A stretch of 64,000 bases of DNA from Dichotomicrobium thermohalophilum (GCF_003550175.1 NZ_QXDF01000001.1:1822501-1886500); one strand, 5' to 3'; numbered from the stretch's first letter, positions 43,562-52,838 are shown. The notes: a model not told the origin generated them from the sequence alone. Translations and numbers: made by a program.

Positions 43562-43592
43562 TTGAACCTCTAGTTACTAGAGAGATTAGGTT
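43562..43592 (+). promoter_or_regulatory. MerR-type promoter and operator for the CDF gene
   Basis: A -35 element TTGAAC (43562-43567) and a -10-like TAGGTT (43587-43592) are held 19 bp apart, the overlong spacer of MerR-regulated promoters. Within the spacer lies the perfect palindrome CTCTAGTTACTAGAG (43568-43582). It is placed for a bound MerR dimer to unwind and realign the promoter towards the CDF gene starting at 43623. Confidence 0.88.
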
Positions 43593-43622
43593 CGCAGTAG
43601 CCATTGCACAAGGAGCGACGTA

Positions 43623-44246
43623 ATGGGCGCGTCGTGCTGCGGCGGCGGAGCGAATTTCGAAGGGCTGTCCCCGGACTACAAGCGCCGGCTGTGGGCCGTA
43701 ATCGGCCTGAACGCGAGCATGTTCTTCGTGGAGATGGTGGCGGGCCATCTGGCTGGCTCCCGCGCCCTGCAGGCCGACGCGCTCGACTTCCTGGGCGACA
43801 GCCTCACCTATGGCATGTCAATGGCCGTTATCGGCGCGCCCTTGCGCGTGCGCGCTTCGGCTGCGCTCATCAAGGGACTGAGTCTTCTGGCGATGGGTCT
43901 CTGGGTGTTCGGCTCGACGATCTACACCGTGTTCGTGCTTGGCGTCCCACAGGCGCAAGTCATGGGGGCGATTGCCTTTCTCGCGCTGGCCGCGAACATG
44001 GCAAGCGTCCTGCTGCTGGTGAAATACAAGGACGGCGATGCGAATGTCCGCTCCGTCTGGCTGTGCTCGCGCAACGACGCGATCGGCAATGTGGCGGTGA
44101 TGCTTGCTGCGCTGGGCGTCTGGGGCACGCAGACCGGCTGGCCGGACGTGATCGTCGCCGCGCTGATGGCCGGGCTGTTCACCTGGTCCGCCGTGCAGAT
44201 CCTCACGCAGGGCTTGAGCGAGTGGCGCAGCACGATGGCCGCCTGA
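43623..44246 (+). CDS. short cation diffusion facilitator-like metal transporter
   Basis: A 207-residue protein with six predicted helices and no C-terminal cytoplasmic metal domain (full CDF proteins are about 300 residues). The N-terminus MGASCCGGG has a Cys pair that could take up metal. Helix 2 carries ADALDFLGD (D55-x3-D59) and helix 5 CSRNDAIGN (D152-x3-N156) at the places of the usual metal ligands. It is controlled by the divergent MerR sensor, which suggests efflux of a divalent metal. The ion is not identifiable from the sequence. Confidence 0.87.
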   Translation: MGASCCGGGANFEGLSPDYKRRLWAVIGLNASMFFVEMVAGHLAGSRALQADALDFLGDSLTYGMSMAVIGAPLRVRASAALIKGLSLLAMGLWVFGSTIYTVFVLGVPQAQVMGAIAFLALAANMASVLLLVKYKDGDANVRSVWLCSRNDAIGNVAVMLAALGVWGTQTGWPDVIVAALMAGLFTWSAVQILTQGLSEWRSTMAA

Positions 44247-44287
44247 TCCGACGCGATGGCCAGCGCCTCTAAATCGGCTCCAGGTCC

Positions 44288-44353
44288 TGCCCGGACTTGA
44301 TCCGGGCATCTATGCCTGACGGCTTTATTGGATTGCCGGGCCTGACCCGGCAA
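44288..44353. repeat. REP-like pair of palindromes
   Basis: Two 21-bp hairpins stand 24 bp apart between convergent genes. TGCCCGGA-N5-TCCGGGCA occupies 44288-44308 and TTGCCGGG-N5-CCCGGCAA occupies 44333-44353. Each has an 8-bp perfect stem and a 5-base loop (CTTGA and CCTGA). They resemble the dispersed palindromes with a CCCGG core and CAATGACG flanks found between genes in many alphaproteobacteria. They may also terminate the convergent transcripts. No second copy was noticed in the window. Confidence 0.75.
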
Positions 44354-44369
44354 TGACGATAAGACCTGA

Positions 44370-45209
44370 CTACACCTGGAAGAACAGGCTGATCAGGAAG
44401 CGGATCGACATCAGCGTAAGGAAGATGGCGAAGGCGACCTCCAGCTTGCGCCGCGACAGCCCATGCGCCACACGTACGCCGATCGGGGCGGCATATACGC
44501 TCACCGGCCCGATGATCGCAAAGCCCAGCAGGCTGACATACCCCAGCGAACCGGGCGGCAGCAGGCTTGCCTGATCCCAGCCGGCCCAGACGTAGCCGAG
44601 CGCACCGGGGATCGCGATGATCGGCCCGAGCCCCGCGCCCGTCGCCACAGCCTGATGAATCTTGCGGCCGTAGAGCGTCATGTAGGTGGTGAGTTGCACC
44701 CCACCGCCAATCCCCATCAGTGCGGAGACCGTGCCGATCAGCCAACCGACCGCGCGGTCCACTGCCTTGCCCGGCATTTCGGTACCCAGGTTCCAGCGCC
44801 CACGTCCGAAATAGAGGTTCAGCGCCATGAGCGAGGTCGTGAGGATATAGACGACCTTGAGCACCGCCGCCTGCACGAAGCTCGCCACGACGATCCCGGT
44901 CAGCACCCCGGCGAGCACCGGCGGGCCGACGCGGCGCAAGACGTCCATATCCACCGCGCCGCGCTTGTAATGCGACTGCACCGAGCGGATCGAGGTCGGG
45001 ATGATGACGGCCAGAGAGGTCCCGACAGCCAGATGCATCCGCACCTCCAGCGGCACGTCGAGGATATTGAACACCTCATAGAGGATCGGCACGAGGATCC
45101 CACCCCCGCCGATACCGAACAGTCCCGCCAGAAACCCCATGAGCAGCCCGCCCGCCAGCAGCGCGGCAATAAGCCAGGCGAGTTCGCCCCAGGGCAAGCT
45201 GATCTCCAT
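44370..45209 (-). CDS. TauE/SafE family permease (second)
   Basis: A 279-residue membrane protein with about eight helices. GGLLMGFLAGLFGIGGGGILVPILYEVF and LIGTVSALMGIGGGVQLTTYMTLYG are the two half-repeat glycine motifs, better conserved here than in the homologue at 23678. Members export sulfite or organosulfur anions. The gene follows a ten-helix protein on the same strand after a 195-bp gap, which may suggest a shared sulfur-related role. Confidence 0.88.
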   Translation of the reverse strand: MEISLPWGELAWLIAALLAGGLLMGFLAGLFGIGGGGILVPILYEVFNILDVPLEVRMHLAVGTSLAVIIPTSIRSVQSHYKRGAVDMDVLRRVGPPVLAGVLTGIVVASFVQAAVLKVVYILTTSLMALNLYFGRGRWNLGTEMPGKAVDRAVGWLIGTVSALMGIGGGVQLTTYMTLYGRKIHQAVATGAGLGPIIAIPGALGYVWAGWDQASLLPPGSLGYVSLLGFAIIGPVSVYAAPIGVRVAHGLSRRKLEVAFAIFLTLMSIRFLISLFFQV

Positions 45210-45404
45210 CGCGGAACTCCAAAGGGGCGCCGGCGGGTTTCCTGCCGGACGGAACGGGACAGAACGGCGGGGATGGCGGACGCCGGCATGAAGACGCCCC
45301 CCGGCGCTATAATTCAGACTCCGGGGGACGCGTACAAGGCTGATTTTGATCGGGTCAGCGCGAGGATTGGGCGAGGCACACGCGCCGCCCGGCCGCGGTG
45401 ACCG

Positions 45405-46619
45405 TCATTCCGCCGCTGCAACCCGCCCCTCGGTCGCGCGCGCGAAATGCTTGCGATTGAGCGTGACGACCAGCCAGATCGTTACCGCCTGCAGGGCCAG
45501 CGCGACGAACGTGACAACCCAGAAAGCGATGCCGAACTTGTCGACAAGCCCGACGCCGACCAACCCCTTGTTGACGAAGAACTGCACCATCACCGCCAGC
45601 GCCACGCCGGGGCAGACCAGCGCATAAGCGCCAGGCGACCGCTCGCCGCCGGTGACGAAGCGGCCGAAGTAGTTGAAGCGACGCAGGACCACCAGCCCCC
45701 AGAGCGCGAAGGCGACTTGCAGCGCCAGCCACCAGGTCTGCTGCGAGAACAACTCGGCCGCTCCGCCTTCCGCGGCGAAATGCGCATGAAGGGCATGATC
45801 CTGACGCATCAGCGCGATGCCGATGACCGTCATGATCGGCACGATGATCCACAGCGACGGTGCACTCTGCGGGTTGGCTCCGTTTTCCATCATCGCGCGC
45901 AGGCCGAGCACCAGCTTCACAGCGGCCACGATAAGCGCCGCGACGATGAAGAAGCTCGATGCGATATAGGACACTCCGGCAATCCAGGCCTGCGTGCTCA
46001 TCGCGGCCGGAGCCGCCAGCCCGACGCCAACCATCGACAGCGCGAAGGCAGGAATCAGCTGTCCGAAGCTGTTGTTGCGCGAGCAGTCGAAGCCGCCGGT
46101 CGCGAGGATGCGGCCCCAGAAATCGCGCATGATGGCCAGCGCCCACACGCCGACAGCGAGGAAGGCGACAAGCGCAAGCGGAAACAGATATTCGACGACG
46201 CTCCACAGCCCCGGCACAAACACCAGCCCAAGGATGAAGGCGACGTTCACGCTCATTGCCACGGTGAGCGGCGCGGCGAGAAGCTGGGTCTCATCATTGC
46301 TGTTGCGCAGCGCCGCGTAGGCCGCGGTGGTGCGGAACCGCAGCAATTCGCTGATGTTCCAGAGCAGTAGCCGCACATGCATGATGGCGAAGAAGGCGAT
46401 CCCCAGCCATGCGACCGCGATCGCCACCTGCATGGGAAGGCTGCCCAACGTGAAAGCAGCCACGATGTCCCCGAAAATCGGCACCGGGCGTCCCGGGTGC
46501 GGCACCCAGTGCAGCAGCCACATGAAGAAGGTCACGGTCAGACCGCCAGCACCGAGCGCGGCCAGGAAATACAGCGGCGAATAGGATTCGCCCATGCGAA
46601 CTTTTGTGTTCGGAAACAT
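45405..46619 (-). CDS. ten-helix membrane protein, possibly TsoY family
   Basis: 404 residues with about ten hydrophobic segments and short loops. SPLYFLAALGAGGLTVTFFMWLLHWVPH at the N-terminus and GGFDCSRNNSFGQLIPAFALSMVGVG in the middle look like the TsoY family. As I recall, some members of that family carry selenocysteine; here the position reads Cys. That memory could be wrong, and no enzymatic motif is visible. GGAGG about 10 bp upstream sets the ATG at 46619; the longer frame from 46685 has no support. The neighbouring TauE/SafE permease fits a sulfur or selenium theme only loosely. Confidence 0.6.
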   Translation of the reverse strand: MFPNTKVRMGESYSPLYFLAALGAGGLTVTFFMWLLHWVPHPGRPVPIFGDIVAAFTLGSLPMQVAIAVAWLGIAFFAIMHVRLLLWNISELLRFRTTAAYAALRNSNDETQLLAAPLTVAMSVNVAFILGLVFVPGLWSVVEYLFPLALVAFLAVGVWALAIMRDFWGRILATGGFDCSRNNSFGQLIPAFALSMVGVGLAAPAAMSTQAWIAGVSYIASSFFIVAALIVAAVKLVLGLRAMMENGANPQSAPSLWIIVPIMTVIGIALMRQDHALHAHFAAEGGAAELFSQQTWWLALQVAFALWGLVVLRRFNYFGRFVTGGERSPGAYALVCPGVALAVMVQFFVNKGLVGVGLVDKFGIAFWVVTFVALALQAVTIWLVVTLNRKHFARATEGRVAAAE

Positions 46620-46716
46620 TGTCTCCCACTCCTCCCGCAAAGAGAATCGCGTTTGTGATAAGGCTACCGCAACAGAATTCGGCAATCTGTGACCCTGTCA
46701 CCGTGACCGCAATTGC

Positions 46717-47751
46717 TCACTGGCTGATGGCGTGGGAGAGGGGCGCGCTCGGACCGCGAAGACTTTGGGCCTCGCGGGCCGCTTCGACGCAGGCGAGCGC
46801 GTCTTCCACGACTTCCGGGCCGGCGCCGTCGCGCACGGCATTCTCGCTCAGGTGCCGGCGGAAAGATCGCGCGCCGGGCAGACCCTGTACCAGGTTGAGC
46901 AGATGCTTGGTGATCGCCGAGAGTCGGGTGCCCCGCGCCAGTTCGCGCTCAATGTACGGTAACATTCGGCGCACGATCGCCAACCGATCGAGCGGCAAGG
47001 CCGTCATGCCGTAGAGCCGGCTGTCGACCTCGGCGAGGACGAATGGGTCCGCGCAGATCGCGCGTCCCAGCATGACGCCATCGACATGGGCAAGATGCGG
47101 CTCGGCCTCCGCCACATCCTTGATGCCGCCGTTGATGATGATGTTCAGGTCTGGCCGGGCCTGCTTGAGCCGATAGACCCGGTCATAGTCGAGCGGCGGC
47201 ACATCGCGGTTCTGCTTCGGGCTGAGGCCATGCAGCCAGGCCTTGCGCGCATGGATGATGAAGGTCTCGCAGCCGCCCGCCGCGACCGTTTCGACGAAGT
47301 GGGCAAGCCCCGCCTCGCTGTCCTGATCGTCGATACCGATGCGGCACTTCACTGTGACAGGGATGTCCACCGCCGCGCGCATGGCCGCAACGCAGTCCCG
47401 CACCAGCTCCGGCTCGGCCATCAGGCACGCGCCGAAGCGCCCGCGCTTCACCCGGTCGGAGGGGCAGCCGATGTTCAGGTTGATCTCGTCGTAGCCCCAA
47501 TCCGCGCCGATGCGCGCGCATTCGGCGAGTTCGTCCGGGTCGCTGCCGCCGAGCTGTAGCACGACAGGATGCTCCACCGGGTCGAATTCCAGCAGCCGCG
47601 CGCGCGGTCCATGAATGATCGCCCCTGTCGTCACCATTTCGGTGTAAAGGACCGCGCGCCGGCTGATCAGCCGCATCAGATAGCGGAAGTGCCGGTCCGT
47701 CCAGTCCATCATCGGCGCGACGGCGAATGTATGGTCGCAATTTTGGATCAT
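46717..47751 (-). CDS. dusA: tRNA-dihydrouridine synthase A
   Basis: A 344-residue FMN enzyme reducing uridines (20/20a) in the tRNA D-loop. Recognised by FAVAPMMDWTDRHFRYLMRLIS, YTEMVTTGAIIHG, EINLNIGCPSDRVKRGRFGACLM with the catalytic Cys in GACLM, and FIIHARKAWLHGLSPKQNRDVPPLDY, a DusA marker. The start at MIQNCDHTF is chosen by family length; an ATG 16 codons upstream is also in frame. Confidence 0.94.
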   Translation of the reverse strand: MIQNCDHTFAVAPMMDWTDRHFRYLMRLISRRAVLYTEMVTTGAIIHGPRARLLEFDPVEHPVVLQLGGSDPDELAECARIGADWGYDEINLNIGCPSDRVKRGRFGACLMAEPELVRDCVAAMRAAVDIPVTVKCRIGIDDQDSEAGLAHFVETVAAGGCETFIIHARKAWLHGLSPKQNRDVPPLDYDRVYRLKQARPDLNIIINGGIKDVAEAEPHLAHVDGVMLGRAICADPFVLAEVDSRLYGMTALPLDRLAIVRRMLPYIERELARGTRLSAITKHLLNLVQGLPGARSFRRHLSENAVRDGAGPEVVEDALACVEAAREAQSLRGPSAPLSHAISQ

Positions 47752-47953
47752 AAAGCAGATCGGCTTTCTTGCTCGCGCGTGAGCGACAGCTCGACGCAAG
47801 GCTACGTCATCTATTGTTGCCGCTCACCGCAAGCACGGTTCCCTCCAAGCGCCGGCGGACTATTGATCATTGTGAATGATGCGGGAGCGGCGGCATACAA
47901 ACTATGCTTGGATCTTACACCGGCCCTACGAAAAAATAGGGAGAGACCCTCAA

Positions 47954-50371
47954 ATGCGACAAGCCCGCCTTCGCAGATATGTGGTGGTGCTGACCATGAT
48001 GCTCGGCGTCTGGACCTTGCCCGCGCAGGCCGGCTGGGTCGCCTTATATGAAGGCGTAGAGGGAACCTCAGAGGCTTCACGCGGCGTTGGTATCATCGCG
48101 GTTCTGCCGCGCGAGACTGACGGATTCGTTGCGTTCGCTGGATCTGCGCGCAGCAAGACGCCGGCAGATGCCATTGAGGAACCCCGCAACCTCGCCTTTG
48201 CGCGCTGGGAGCTTGATGGGCAGGGCCAAATCCAGGGACAGAAAGGGTTTCTGGCCCCGCGCTCCGGCGCCATCCGCGCGGTACAGCCGACAGCGGACAA
48301 AGGCCACATCCTCGTGGGCGACTTTTTCAAGCCAGCCTCTCGGGAGCCGCGGCGCGGCCCGCCTTTCGTCGGCTCCGAAGAGGTAGCTGTATCCTGGATC
48401 GTCAAGCTGGACGCGGCGGGCAATGTAGAATGGGGCCGGCGATTCGATGACATCCGTCCCGATGGCACGCGCACGGGCCGTCACTACAGTCTGCAGTCGA
48501 TCACCGAGGCGCCCGATGGCGGCTATATCGCGATTGGTGAGACACACCCACGCGTGACGGACATAGCGCCCGGCCAGGTCCCGGACATGGACATGTGGAT
48601 TGTCCGTCTCGCCCCCGACGGCGATCTGCTCTGGCAAAGGCGTTATGGCGGCGACGAGATCGATGCCGGCATGGTGATAAGGCCGGTCCCGTCGGGCGGC
48701 TTCATCGCCGCCGGCATGACTTCGGGGCGCGGAGCATTCGCGACTGGCGGCGAACTCTGGCTTGTACGGGTTGATCAGGAGGGCCGTATCCGCTGGCAGA
48801 AATCCTATGGCGGGCCGATCGGGCCAGCGGCACGCGGCGTCGATGTGGGCTGGCAGCTCGAAACCCGAGGCTCCGACGGATATGTGCTCGCGGGTACGAC
48901 ACGGTCCTTTGGGCGTGGCGGCAGCGCGCGCGGCGACATCTGGGTCATGCGGCTGGGGCCAGGCGGTGACATTCGCTGGCAGTATTCCTACGGCGGCGAC
49001 GGACTTGAGACGTCGCCAACCCTGCTTGTAGCTGGAGACAGCTTCCTGCTTTCAGGTTACAGCAATTCCTTCAGGCCGGAGTCTCCGGATGCTTGGCACG
49101 CATGGCTCCTGAACTTGGGAAGAGACGGCGCGATCCAGTGGCAAAAACGGCTTAGCCCCGAAGATCGCGGCATTATTAACCAGTTCATTGGAAACCTCGC
49201 GCAAGCGCAGCAAGGATACCTAGCCGCAGGCTTTACGACCGCATTTGGCGCAGATGATCACAGCAGCGCGGGGCTGCTGATCAAAATGGCACGGGACGGC
49301 ACGATCGGACCGTTCCCTCCGAATTTACCGCTATCCCTGGAAACCACTGACGCCAAGCGCCGTGAAACCGCCGCGGTGCCCCGCACCATTGATCAGGGAA
49401 CGCAGCCTGCTCAAGCGCGGATGACAAGCTGGCAGCCGGAGCGCACCGAAACCCGGGTCACAATGCGCTATCTTGTCGCGCCAAATGAACAGCCCGCTGA
49501 GGATCGTGAGCGCGAAGAGACCAGATATGATGGGATCCCTCCAGTGCCGCCAGTTGTCGCCCGTTATACCGCCTTCATCGGCCCTCACGACCTGCATGCG
49601 GCTGACGGTGCGCGCCTCGATACCTCCTGGGCAATCTTGCGGCAGGATCGCTTCAACAATCATGTGGCCGGATTCGTCGATCCGGAGGATGAAGCGAACG
49701 GCTTCTTCGACAGCGCAGCAAACCGAAAGCGCATGCGCCGCCTGATGCGAAACGGGGAAATCGCCGATGACCTTGCCAGCAAGATTGTTGAGGGGGGCGT
49801 CACCGTGCAGGTCACCGTCCATGCGGGCGGCGATCCGCACAGGGCGATGATCCTGGTTGAGGAAGTGGACGAAACGAACGGCGGGACCGGTTTCCCTCAT
49901 GTGGCGCATCTCGATTGCCGTGCACATGCCTGCCTGTCTGAACGGCCGGGACAGGCCGTGCCTCCGCCGAGCGACAAGTGCTGGGGCTGGTACCGCAGCC
50001 ACATCTACAATCTGCTGGCCAGCACAGGCGCGCAGCGCAAGGTGACTGAAATCGCCGGCTTTGTGAGTGGGGGCCCGTCCGAACGAAACGTCAAGGTTGC
50101 GGGCTTCACGCTGCAAGCCCTTCCAGCAGAGTGTCTCGGCGAGAAGGCGCGCAACACGCTAAAAACGGGTGGCGGCTGTGATATGTTGAGCGGTTTGCGC
50201 TGCTGGCAGCCGTTGCTCCGCTTTACAGCGCCGGTGGCTGCGGGGCCAAAAGAGCTTGTGCATTGGGCCGGAAGCCTCGACGGCGTCGCCGCCATAAGAC
50301 TTGTCGCGCCGCAGGATCATTACGTCGACAATTCTGGGTTGTGGATCGAATATGCGACCGATAAAAGGTAG
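47954..50371 (+). CDS. large exported repeat protein of unknown function
   Basis: 805 residues. A signal peptide (VVVLTMMLGVWTLPAQAGW) is followed by about 450 residues of beta-propeller-like repeats of the form DGGYIAIGETHPR, DMWIVRLAPDGDLLWQRRYGG, LWLVRVDQEGRIRWQKSYGG and IWVMRLGPGGDIRWQYSYGG. This style is seen in secreted proteins with repeated DxGxxxWxxxYGG units. A linker (about 480-560) leads to a C-terminal domain of about 250 residues with six Cys (DCRAHAC, KCWGW, ECLG, GGCDM, RCWQP). I recognise no family there. A GGGAGAG site precedes this ATG. Cell-surface location is likely; function unknown. Confidence 0.72.
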   Translation: MRQARLRRYVVVLTMMLGVWTLPAQAGWVALYEGVEGTSEASRGVGIIAVLPRETDGFVAFAGSARSKTPADAIEEPRNLAFARWELDGQGQIQGQKGFLAPRSGAIRAVQPTADKGHILVGDFFKPASREPRRGPPFVGSEEVAVSWIVKLDAAGNVEWGRRFDDIRPDGTRTGRHYSLQSITEAPDGGYIAIGETHPRVTDIAPGQVPDMDMWIVRLAPDGDLLWQRRYGGDEIDAGMVIRPVPSGGFIAAGMTSGRGAFATGGELWLVRVDQEGRIRWQKSYGGPIGPAARGVDVGWQLETRGSDGYVLAGTTRSFGRGGSARGDIWVMRLGPGGDIRWQYSYGGDGLETSPTLLVAGDSFLLSGYSNSFRPESPDAWHAWLLNLGRDGAIQWQKRLSPEDRGIINQFIGNLAQAQQGYLAAGFTTAFGADDHSSAGLLIKMARDGTIGPFPPNLPLSLETTDAKRRETAAVPRTIDQGTQPAQARMTSWQPERTETRVTMRYLVAPNEQPAEDREREETRYDGIPPVPPVVARYTAFIGPHDLHAADGARLDTSWAILRQDRFNNHVAGFVDPEDEANGFFDSAANRKRMRRLMRNGEIADDLASKIVEGGVTVQVTVHAGGDPHRAMILVEEVDETNGGTGFPHVAHLDCRAHACLSERPGQAVPPPSDKCWGWYRSHIYNLLASTGAQRKVTEIAGFVSGGPSERNVKVAGFTLQALPAECLGEKARNTLKTGGGCDMLSGLRCWQPLLRFTAPVAAGPKELVHWAGSLDGVAAIRLVAPQDHYVDNSGLWIEYATDKR

Positions 50372-50470
50372 GCGGCGCAGGGCCAACTCGTGACGCCTCC
50401 GGAAAGCGTGGCAGCATTTTCCGACAGGCGACGTGTCATGCCTGAAGACCGGAGACACGACCGCAGTCCC

Positions 50471-51217
50471 TCAGACTAAGTCATAGCCAACCCCGACCAG
50501 ATAGAGCCCGCAGGCCGGCGCGACCGGCCCGCACGCGCTGCGCTTTTGCGCCTCCAGCGCCGCCCGAAGGTCGTCGGCCGACCACTTGCCCTCCCCCACC
50601 AGCTTCAGGCTGCCAACCATCGAGCGCACCTGGTGGTGCAGAAAAGACCGCGCGCTGGCGTGGACCGTGATTCGCTCGCCCGCGCGGATAACGTCCAGCC
50701 GGTCGAGCGTCTTGACCGGCGAACGCGCCTGACACTGAACCGAGCGGAAGGTGGTGAAATCATGCTTGCCCGTCAGCACCTGCGCCGCGTCGTGCATCGC
50801 CTCGGCATCGAGCGGCACCGGCACGCGCCAGGCCCGCCCAGCATCCAGCGTCAGCGGCGCGCGGCGGTTGATGATGACGTACGCGTATTCCCGCCGCGTG
50901 GCGGAAAACCGCGCATCGAAGTCCGCCGCGACCGCCTCGCAAGTCAACACCGCGACCGGCGCCGGCTTCAGGTGATGATTGATCGCATCGCGGATCTGAT
51001 CCGGGCGCATCTCCTTGGCGAGATCGAAATGCGCGACCTGAGCACGCGCATGAACGCCCGCATCGGTGCGTCCGGCCCCGCGCACTTCGACATCCTCGCC
51101 GCTGAACCGCCTGATCGCCTCGACCAGCGCTGCCTGTACCGAGGCGCCATTGGCCTGCATCTGCCAGCCGACGAAGGGGCCGCCGTCATACTCGACTGTG
51201 ACCTTGTAGCGCGTCAT
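50471..51217 (-). CDS. truA: tRNA pseudouridine synthase A
   Basis: A 248-residue enzyme forming pseudouridine at positions 38-40 of the tRNA anticodon stem. [20 protein letters not shown] is the N-terminus, and [19 protein letters not shown] has the catalytic Asp in [27 protein letters not shown] is the C-terminal motif. The length is normal for TruA. Confidence 0.96.
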   Translation of the reverse strand: MTRYKVTVEYDGGPFVGWQMQANGASVQAALVEAIRRFSGEDVEVRGAGRTDAGVHARAQVAHFDLAKEMRPDQIRDAINHHLKPAPVAVLTCEAVAADFDARFSATRREYAYVIINRRAPLTLDAGRAWRVPVPLDAEAMHDAAQVLTGKHDFTTFRSVQCQARSPVKTLDRLDVIRAGERITVHASARSFLHHQVRSMVGSLKLVGEGKWSADDLRAALEAQKRSACGPVAPACGLYLVGVGYDLV

Positions 51218-51352
51218 GGCGGATCTTCCGTCCGGCCGGGAAAGCGGCGGCTTGCACGTCCTGCCCCGGCGAGGCTAGTTTTGCATTGCACAAGAAATAT
51301 GCGGCGGGGCACCAATCGGGGCAACGGCGCAGGCTGCGACAAGGCACGCGAC

Positions 51353-52222
51353 ATGAACGAAACGCCGCCGGACATACCCGTCATCGACCATATCGCGCCG
51401 TTGGCCGCGGGCTATGCCGCTTGGTTCTGCGATGTCTGGGGCGTCATCCATAACGGCATAACCCCGCATGACAGCGCGGTTCAAGCCTGCGAGAGCTATC
51501 GCCAACAAGGCGGAACGGTCGTGCTCCTGTCCAACTCGCCGCGCCACAGCGGCGGTGTTGCAAAGCAGCTCGATCAGATCGGCGTGTCCCGCGCCAGCTA
51601 TGACATTCTCGTCACCTCCGGCGATGTCGCGCGTGCGCAGATGGAGCGGCGCGGCGGCGACAAGGTCTTCCTGCTCGGCCCGGAGCGCGACCGGCCAATG
51701 CTGAACGGGCTGGATATCGAACTGACCGGTCCGGACGAGGCCGAGGTCGTGCTCTGCTCCGGCCTGTTCGACGACGAGACCGAAACGCCAGACGATTACA
51801 GCGAGCTTTTCGCCCGGCTCCGTTCGCGCGGCCTGCCGATGATCTGCGCGAATCCGGACCTGATGGTTGAGCGCGGCGACAGGCTGATCTACTGCGCCGG
51901 CGCGCTGGCCAAGGCCTATGGCGAAATGGGCGGAGAGGTGGTCTATACCGGAAAGCCGCACCCGCCCATCTACGACCTGGCGCGCGAGCGCCTGAGCGAG
52001 GTTGCCGGAGCGACGCCCGACAGCGCCATCCTCGCTATCGGCGACGGCGTGCGCACCGATATCGCGGGCGCGATCGCCGAAGGCCTCGACAGCGTCTTCG
52101 TCGCCAGCGGCCTGCATGTCGACATGGACGAGAGTGACGCGCTGGACAGCGCCGCCATCGCCGCGCTGTTCGCCGACACGCAGCAGAAACCTCTGGCCGC
52201 CATGAAGCGGCTTCGCTGGTGA
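51353..52222 (+). CDS. HAD superfamily hydrolase, class IIA (NagD-like)
   Basis: 289 residues. AWFCDVWGVIHNGITPHDSAV holds motif I: the expected nucleophile is the Asp in FCDVWGV, the FxDxWG form typical of alphaproteobacterial TIGR01459-type HADs. Motif II is VVLLSNSPRHSG with its Ser, and motifs III and IV are YTGKPHPPIYDLA and AILAIGDGVRTDIAGAIAEGL. Class IIA has a C2 cap between motifs II and III. Substrate unknown; phosphorylated sugars or nucleotides are typical. The ATG is well inside a longer open frame that extends over truA and is spurious. Confidence 0.85.
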   Translation: MNETPPDIPVIDHIAPLAAGYAAWFCDVWGVIHNGITPHDSAVQACESYRQQGGTVVLLSNSPRHSGGVAKQLDQIGVSRASYDILVTSGDVARAQMERRGGDKVFLLGPERDRPMLNGLDIELTGPDEAEVVLCSGLFDDETETPDDYSELFARLRSRGLPMICANPDLMVERGDRLIYCAGALAKAYGEMGGEVVYTGKPHPPIYDLARERLSEVAGATPDSAILAIGDGVRTDIAGAIAEGLDSVFVASGLHVDMDESDALDSAAIAALFADTQQKPLAAMKRLRW

Positions 52223-52234
52223 TACAGAAAGGCA

Positions 52235-52822
52235 ATGACCATAGGTCTCGATCCGCACAATTTCGGGAGAAGGAGCAGCAAGCGTATGAAATGGCTACCT
52301 GAGCGGATGCGGCAGGCGCTCGGCGCCAAGACAAGGGAGGCACACCCGGCTGGAAGCGTCGAGGCACACATTGATGCCTGGGCTCCGCCGCCCGAACACT
52401 ATTATCACTTCGAAGATCTCGCCGTCGGGATGGCCGAGGAATATTTCCACACGATCACGGATGACGATGTCGCGGCGTTCGCCGCGCTGACCGGGGACAC
52501 CAACCCTGTTCATCACAACCAGGAATACGCTGCACGCACCCGCTTCAAGGCGCCAATCGTCCACGGGATGCTCACGGCCAGCTATATTTCGACCGTGCTG
52601 GGCACCAAGCTGCCGGGCGCCGGCGCAATTTACCTGTCGCAGACACTCAAGTTCCTGGCGCCCGTCTATCATGGGGACACGGTCGTTGCCCGCGCCGAGA
52701 TCACGGATCTCATCGCGGAGAAAAGCCGCGCGGTGCTGCGGTGCACGTGTTCTGTCGAGGATCGGGTAGTGCTCGAAGGCGAAGCCGTGCTAATGGTCCC
52801 GCGGCGAGAGAGCAACCAGTGA
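52235..52822 (+). CDS. MaoC-type (R)-specific enoyl-CoA hydratase
   Basis: 195 residues (or 178 from an internal ATG at 52286 that has a stronger ribosome site but longer spacing). The hydratase-2 hot-dog domain covers about residues 55-190. The catalytic pair is in the motif AFAALTGDTNPVHHNQEYAARTRFKAPIVHGML (Asp and His of the D-x-N-P-x-H-x5 signature). It hydrates (2E)-enoyl-CoA in fatty acid or polyhydroxyalkanoate metabolism. Only 12 bp separates it from the HAD gene and 16 bp from ribF. Confidence 0.87.
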   Translation: MTIGLDPHNFGRRSSKRMKWLPERMRQALGAKTREAHPAGSVEAHIDAWAPPPEHYYHFEDLAVGMAEEYFHTITDDDVAAFAALTGDTNPVHHNQEYAARTRFKAPIVHGMLTASYISTVLGTKLPGAGAIYLSQTLKFLAPVYHGDTVVARAEITDLIAEKSRAVLRCTCSVEDRVVLEGEAVLMVPRRESNQ

Positions 52823-52838
52823 CGGGAGCCTGAACCGC

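Noticed and set aside
50546-51352. N-terminal extension of the HAD hydrolase frame across truA
   Set aside because: These codons are antisense to truA. The HAD family begins a few residues after the ATG at 51353.
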